From JAJTHC01 sp044358835 (lineage in GTDB: Bacteria; Cyanobacteriota; Vampirovibrionia; Vampirovibrionales; JAJTHC01): 64,000 nt of DNA. The position numbers were made by a program, and so were the translations under genes. Below are positions 60,586-64,000 of the stretch, in pieces. The stretch spans positions 114,315 to 178,314 of the forward strand of contig JBIKNF010000003.1 of NCBI GenBank assembly GCA_044358835.1. The letters are read 5' to 3'. The notes under the pieces are model-generated. The model worked only from the letters and a program-made list of their open reading frames with translations, searched no databases and was not told the origin of the DNA. How positions within the stretch are numbered: the stretch's first letter is position 1; every line of letters starts with the position of its first letter.

Positions 60586-62397
60586 ATGAAGGCAGTGCCC
60601 CGCAATAAGAATATCCGCAATTTTTGTATTATTGCTCATATTGATCACGGAAAGTCGACCCTGGCAGATCGCTTGTTGGAGTTCACCCACACCATTGAAA
60701 AACGCATAATGCAAGAACAAATGCTCGATTCCCTTGACTTAGAACGGGAACGAGGCATCACTATTAAGCTCAATGCGGCTCGCATGGAGTTTACCTACGA
60801 CGACACCTGCTACGTCTTAAACCTCATTGACACCCCTGGCCACGTGGATTTTAGCTATGAAGTGTCTCGTTCCCTAGAAGCTTGTGAAGGCGCTTTGCTT
60901 GTGGTGGACGCTACCCAAGGCGTTGAAGCCCAGACGCTCGCTAACGTTTACATGGCTTTAGACGCTGATTTAGAAATTATTCCCGTGATTAACAAAATTG
61001 ATTTACCCAGTGCGGATGTGGATCGCGTTAAAAAAGAAATTGAAGACGTCATTGGCATTGATGCCAGTGAAGCCATTTTATGTTCTGCTAAAGCGGGCAT
61101 TGGTATTGAAGACGTGTTGCGTGCCGTGGTGGAACGTGTCCCCCCGCCTCACATTGAAGAAGACAAACCCACCCGTGCCTTAGTGTTTGACAGCTATTTT
61201 GACAGTTACATGGGTATTATTGCCTATATTCGAGTCATGGATGGTGAAATTCGTAAAAACGATACCATTCACTTCATGCAAAATGGCCGAACCTATGAAG
61301 TGGCTGAATTGGGTACGCTGGTGCCTCCCCTAAAAGTCAAGCGAGACATCCTGCATTCAGGCGAAGTCGGCTATGTGGCCGCTTCCATTAAGGAAATTGG
61401 GGCTTTAGTGGGCGACACCGTCACCACCTTGCGTGCCAAAGCCACAGATCCTTTGGCGGGCTATAAAGAAGCCGTGCCCATGGTGTTTTGTGGCCTTTAC
61501 CCTGCCGACAATGACGATTACAGTGAACTTAAAGAAGCGCTGGCCAAACTCAAACTCAACGATTCTTCGATTACCTTTGAACCCGAAACCAGTGAAGCCT
61601 TGGGTTTTGGCTTTCGTTGCGGATTCTTGGGCTTACTGCACATGGAAATTATTCAAGAACGCATTGAACGCGAATACCATATCGGTATGATTCGCACCGC
61701 CCCAAGCGTGGTGTATAAAGTGCATACTGTTAAAGGGGAAGTGATAGAGGTTTCTAACCCCGCTGAAATGCCAGATGCTGGCAAACGAGATTTTATTGAA
61801 GAACCTTATGTGAATGTGAACCTGATGTTGCCTCAAGAATTTGTGGGAACGTTAATGGAACTGGCCCAAGATCGCCGTGGCGAGTTTAAAAACATGAATT
61901 ATATTGACGAAAAACGGGTGAGCCTAGAATATGAACTGCCCTTAGCTGAAATGGTCACGGATTTTTATGACCACCTTAAAAGTCGTTCTAAGGGCTATGC
62001 GTCTATGGATTATACCTTCTTGGAATACCGACGTTCCAAACTCGTGAAGTTAGACGTCATGCTCGCAGGCGAAGTGGTGGATGCCTTGAGTGTGATTATT
62101 CATGAAGACAAGGCGTTTTACATGGGTCGTGCGTTGACGGAAAAGCTCAAAAAATTGATTCCGAAGCAAATGTTTGAAGTGCCGATTCAAGCGGCGATTG
62201 GTAGCCGAGTGATTGCCCGAACCAACATTAAAGCCATGCGTAAAAACGTGCTTGACAAGTGCTATGGCGGGGATATTAGCCGTAAGCGTAAATTGCTTGA
62301 AAAGCAAAAAGAAGGCAAAAAACGCATGAAGGCCGTAGGACGAGTTGAAGTACCCCAAGAAGCGTTTGTGGCGGTGTTGAGCTTGGATGAAGACTAG
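60586..62397 (+). CDS. lepA: Elongation factor 4 (LepA)
   Basis: LepA is a ribosome-bound GTPase that can back-translocate tRNA. The 603-residue product has AHIDHGKSTLADRL (G1), RGITIK, DTPGHVDFSYEVSRSLEACEGALLVVDATQGVEAQT, NKIDLPSAD, and the LepA-specific C-terminus DKCYGGDISRKRKLLEKQKEGKKRMKAVG. ATG 60586 starts MKAVPRNKNIRNF; ATG 60565 and GTG 60577 are alternatives closer to AAGGG. It converges with murT. Confidence 0.96.
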   Translation: MKAVPRNKNIRNFCIIAHIDHGKSTLADRLLEFTHTIEKRIMQEQMLDSLDLERERGITIKLNAARMEFTYDDTCYVLNLIDTPGHVDFSYEVSRSLEACEGALLVVDATQGVEAQTLANVYMALDADLEIIPVINKIDLPSADVDRVKKEIEDVIGIDASEAILCSAKAGIGIEDVLRAVVERVPPPHIEEDKPTRALVFDSYFDSYMGIIAYIRVMDGEIRKNDTIHFMQNGRTYEVAELGTLVPPLKVKRDILHSGEVGYVAASIKEIGALVGDTVTTLRAKATDPLAGYKEAVPMVFCGLYPADNDDYSELKEALAKLKLNDSSITFEPETSEALGFGFRCGFLGLLHMEIIQERIEREYHIGMIRTAPSVVYKVHTVKGEVIEVSNPAEMPDAGKRDFIEEPYVNVNLMLPQEFVGTLMELAQDRRGEFKNMNYIDEKRVSLEYELPLAEMVTDFYDHLKSRSKGYASMDYTFLEYRRSKLVKLDVMLAGEVVDALSVIIHEDKAFYMGRALTEKLKKLIPKQMFEVPIQAAIGSRVIARTNIKAMRKNVLDKCYGGDISRKRKLLEKQKEGKKRMKAVGRVEVPQEAFVAVLSLDED

Positions 62398-62417
62398 AGC
62401 GTTTTATCTAGCGGAGA

Positions 62418-63836
62418 CTATAACTCTAGTAAAGCGGTATAAGTCGGTAAAATATACAAGGTTTCGCCTGCTTCAACGCCCGCCAAAGCATGAATTAACG
62501 CTGTTTTGAGGGAAGGTTCAACTTTTGGGTGCCAATTGCTTAAAAGCGTGGCATGTTCTAAGCGATTGGCAAGTTCGTACGCCCGTGATCCGCTTAAGGT
62601 GTATCTTTCACTGTTGGGATGCGTCGACAGTAATTGCTCAAAATCCGCATCCCAAATCCACGAAACATCTTCTCCATCTGCGTAAGCGTCATTTAAGGCA
62701 ATTAAAACATGGGCGGTTTTGTCCGCACACACTTGTTTAAGCACTTCGCAAGCGCCTGCGGGGTTTTTGATGAGCATAATTTGCACCGCTTTCCCGTCTA
62801 TCACGCGCTTTTCAGATCGGCCAAACATGGGCTGGTGCATCGTCAAGGCCTGCTGAATCGCTTCAACTGGCGTATGATACTGCCCTGCCACACAGGCCCC
62901 TGCTAAAACATTATACGCATTATACAACCCCAATAACGGGCTTTTTAGAAGGATCCCTTGGCCTAGCACGTCATGATCTAAAGAAAGCAACCCTCCTTCT
63001 GCTTCAAGGGCTAAGGGGGTGAGGCTGGCCTGTAGCGTGGGGCGCTTAAACCCGCATGCGTTGCAAAACCAATCGCCCAAATGTGCAAAGCTACGGCTAT
63101 GGTACAAAACGGCTTGCCCACATTCAGGGCAATTGGCGACTTCTTGAGGGTGAGGCACGGCGCGTGCTAAGCCTGTGCGGGCTTGAAGACTTGAATCAGC
63201 ACTTACATTTAAGCCGAAATAAATCACACGCAATCCTTGTTGAAGGGCCTTTTGCCCCATGCCTACTAGCATAGGGTCATCCGCATTCAGGAACAACGTT
63301 TCGGTGGTATAAGGAATACCTTGTTCGATAAACCCCGCCGTGGTCGAAAGTTCCCCATAGCGATCGAGTTGATCGCGAAAGAGATTCAACACCACTAAAT
63401 CAGACGGCTTTACGGCTTGAGCCACTTTGCCTACGGTGGCTTCATCCGTTTCTATAACGGTAACTTTGGCCGCATACTGCCCGTTCCACGCGACGGCTTG
63501 AGCCAAACAAGTGGTAATGCCATAAATTAAGTTCGCGCCCTTTTCATTAAGCAAGCACGGGGTTTCCCCCGCGTGAAAGATGTCTCGTAAGAAAGTTGCC
63601 GTGGTGGTTTTGCCGTTGGTGCCTGTAATCATAATACGCCTAGGGGGCAAGTGCTGCGCTAAAGCGTTTAAGAATGTTGGATGCCACCTTAAGGCCAATT
63701 TTCCTGGTAGGCTTGTGGCAGAGCCTTTACCACTCAAGCGAATGGCCCAGCTGAAGGCTTTAACCAGTAAGCTTGCCACGTGGTCTTTAAGCGTCCATGG
63801 GGATGTTGAGATGAGGGAGGGGTCTTTCGGTGTCAT
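62418..63836 (-). CDS. murT: Lipid II isoglutaminyl synthase subunit MurT-like
   Basis: MurT with GatD amidates the D-Glu of lipid II to isoglutamine in Gram-positive bacteria. The 472-residue product has an N-terminal Mur-ligase ATP-binding motif MITGTNGKTTTATFLRDIF, LNLFRDQLDRYGEL, and a zinc-ribbon insertion with CPECG and CNACG (about 240-265), the MurT hallmark, followed by a C-terminal DUF1727-type domain (MFGRSEKRVIDGKAVQIMLIKNPAGACEVL, ALNDAYADGEDVSWIWD). The amidotransferase partner gatD is not adjacent in the window. The end is convergent with lepA. Confidence 0.85.
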   Translation of the reverse strand: MTPKDPSLISTSPWTLKDHVASLLVKAFSWAIRLSGKGSATSLPGKLALRWHPTFLNALAQHLPPRRIMITGTNGKTTTATFLRDIFHAGETPCLLNEKGANLIYGITTCLAQAVAWNGQYAAKVTVIETDEATVGKVAQAVKPSDLVVLNLFRDQLDRYGELSTTAGFIEQGIPYTTETLFLNADDPMLVGMGQKALQQGLRVIYFGLNVSADSSLQARTGLARAVPHPQEVANCPECGQAVLYHSRSFAHLGDWFCNACGFKRPTLQASLTPLALEAEGGLLSLDHDVLGQGILLKSPLLGLYNAYNVLAGACVAGQYHTPVEAIQQALTMHQPMFGRSEKRVIDGKAVQIMLIKNPAGACEVLKQVCADKTAHVLIALNDAYADGEDVSWIWDADFEQLLSTHPNSERYTLSGSRAYELANRLEHATLLSNWHPKVEPSLKTALIHALAGVEAGETLYILPTYTALLEL

Positions 63837-63875
63837 GCGATTATTTTACACCGAAATGGTTGAAAACGGTTATAC

Positions 63876-64000
63876 TATAGAAGGCTCTGCAAAAGTTCAA
63901 GTCGGATGAAGATTCAAGGAAAAATAAACGGCTTTTGAGGCGTGTAGACCTACTACATAACGAAAAAACGGCTTATTTTGACACAGAAGATTCGCCGAAT
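63876..64000 (+). mobile_element. MITE-like element, copy 2 (cut by the window end)
   Basis: Left terminal repeat TATAGAAGGCTCTGCAAAAG and 125 bp nearly identical to 16288-16412 (one visible difference, CACAGAAG for CAAAGAAG). It lies 40 bp upstream of the murT start, so the end could carry or disturb the murT promoter. Confidence 0.8.

Overview
The window looks like chromosomal DNA from a flagellated, diderm member of the cyanobacterial lineage that is not visibly photosynthetic. The closest fit is a Vampirovibrio-like (Vampirovibrionia/Melainabacteria) genome; this is inference from gene content, not a database match. The evidence is an LdpA-type iron-sulfur protein otherwise known from cyanobacteria, the coaD plus coiled-coil gene pair typical of cyanobacteria, SepF together with LpxD (a SepF-dividing cell that makes lipid A), a zinc-finger-less DnaJ, flagellin and FliD, and a large number of unknown secreted-looking proteins. 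No photosynthesis gene, rRNA, tRNA or CRISPR array was recognised.

Layout. 1-6.5 kb: end of a sugar nucleotidyltransferase, a sepF-yggS-queF group, two unknown genes that share an unusual N-terminus and a related upstream region, and a tandem pair of exported coiled-coil paralogues. 6.9-16.3 kb: tuf followed by rpsJ and the S10/spc ribosomal protein genes up to rplR; the cluster stops there, followed by a small inverted-repeat element and a terminator. 16.5-24.6 kb: a two-domain M16 peptidase, thrB, another unknown gene, fliD and an amino acid permease. 24.6-26.4 kb: repeat-rich DNA holding an orphan gene and, at 26.15-26.3 kb, a probable type I toxin-antitoxin-like locus. 26.4-31 kb: ffh, a 21-bp tandem repeat element, a restriction-modification pair with a GATC-packed palindrome in front of it, and more repeats. 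31-44.6 kb: flagellin, hemH, ndk, nadC, glycolate oxidase subunits E and F, an ATPase, a methyltransferase-like gene, rdgB, lpxD, coaD and a type IV pilin-like protein. 44.8-51.9 kb: dnaJ-type chaperone, ldpA-dcd, an unknown gene, a third 21-bp repeat element, and frr-cdsA-rnc. 52-64 kb: two exported unknown proteins, a probable papain/calpain-like cysteine peptidase without signal peptide, ribE, an MqnD-like gene, accB, a sugar nucleotidyltransferase, an aberrant thiolase, an unknown Lys-rich protein, lepA and murT, ending in a second near-identical copy of the small inverted-repeat element.

Two layers lie on top of the housekeeping genes. One is a set of dispersed non-coding repeats: 21-bp tandem arrays, inverted-repeat miniature elements, and palindromic modules. 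The other is a motif, TGTAACAAT or a close variant, found about 80-180 bp upstream of many unknown, secreted-looking or surface genes in the same orientation as the gene, which suggests a shared regulator. The small hydrophobic-peptide locus at 26.2 kb, the shared N-terminal signature proteins and the GATC-palindrome restriction-modification locus are the most interesting candidates for new biology.
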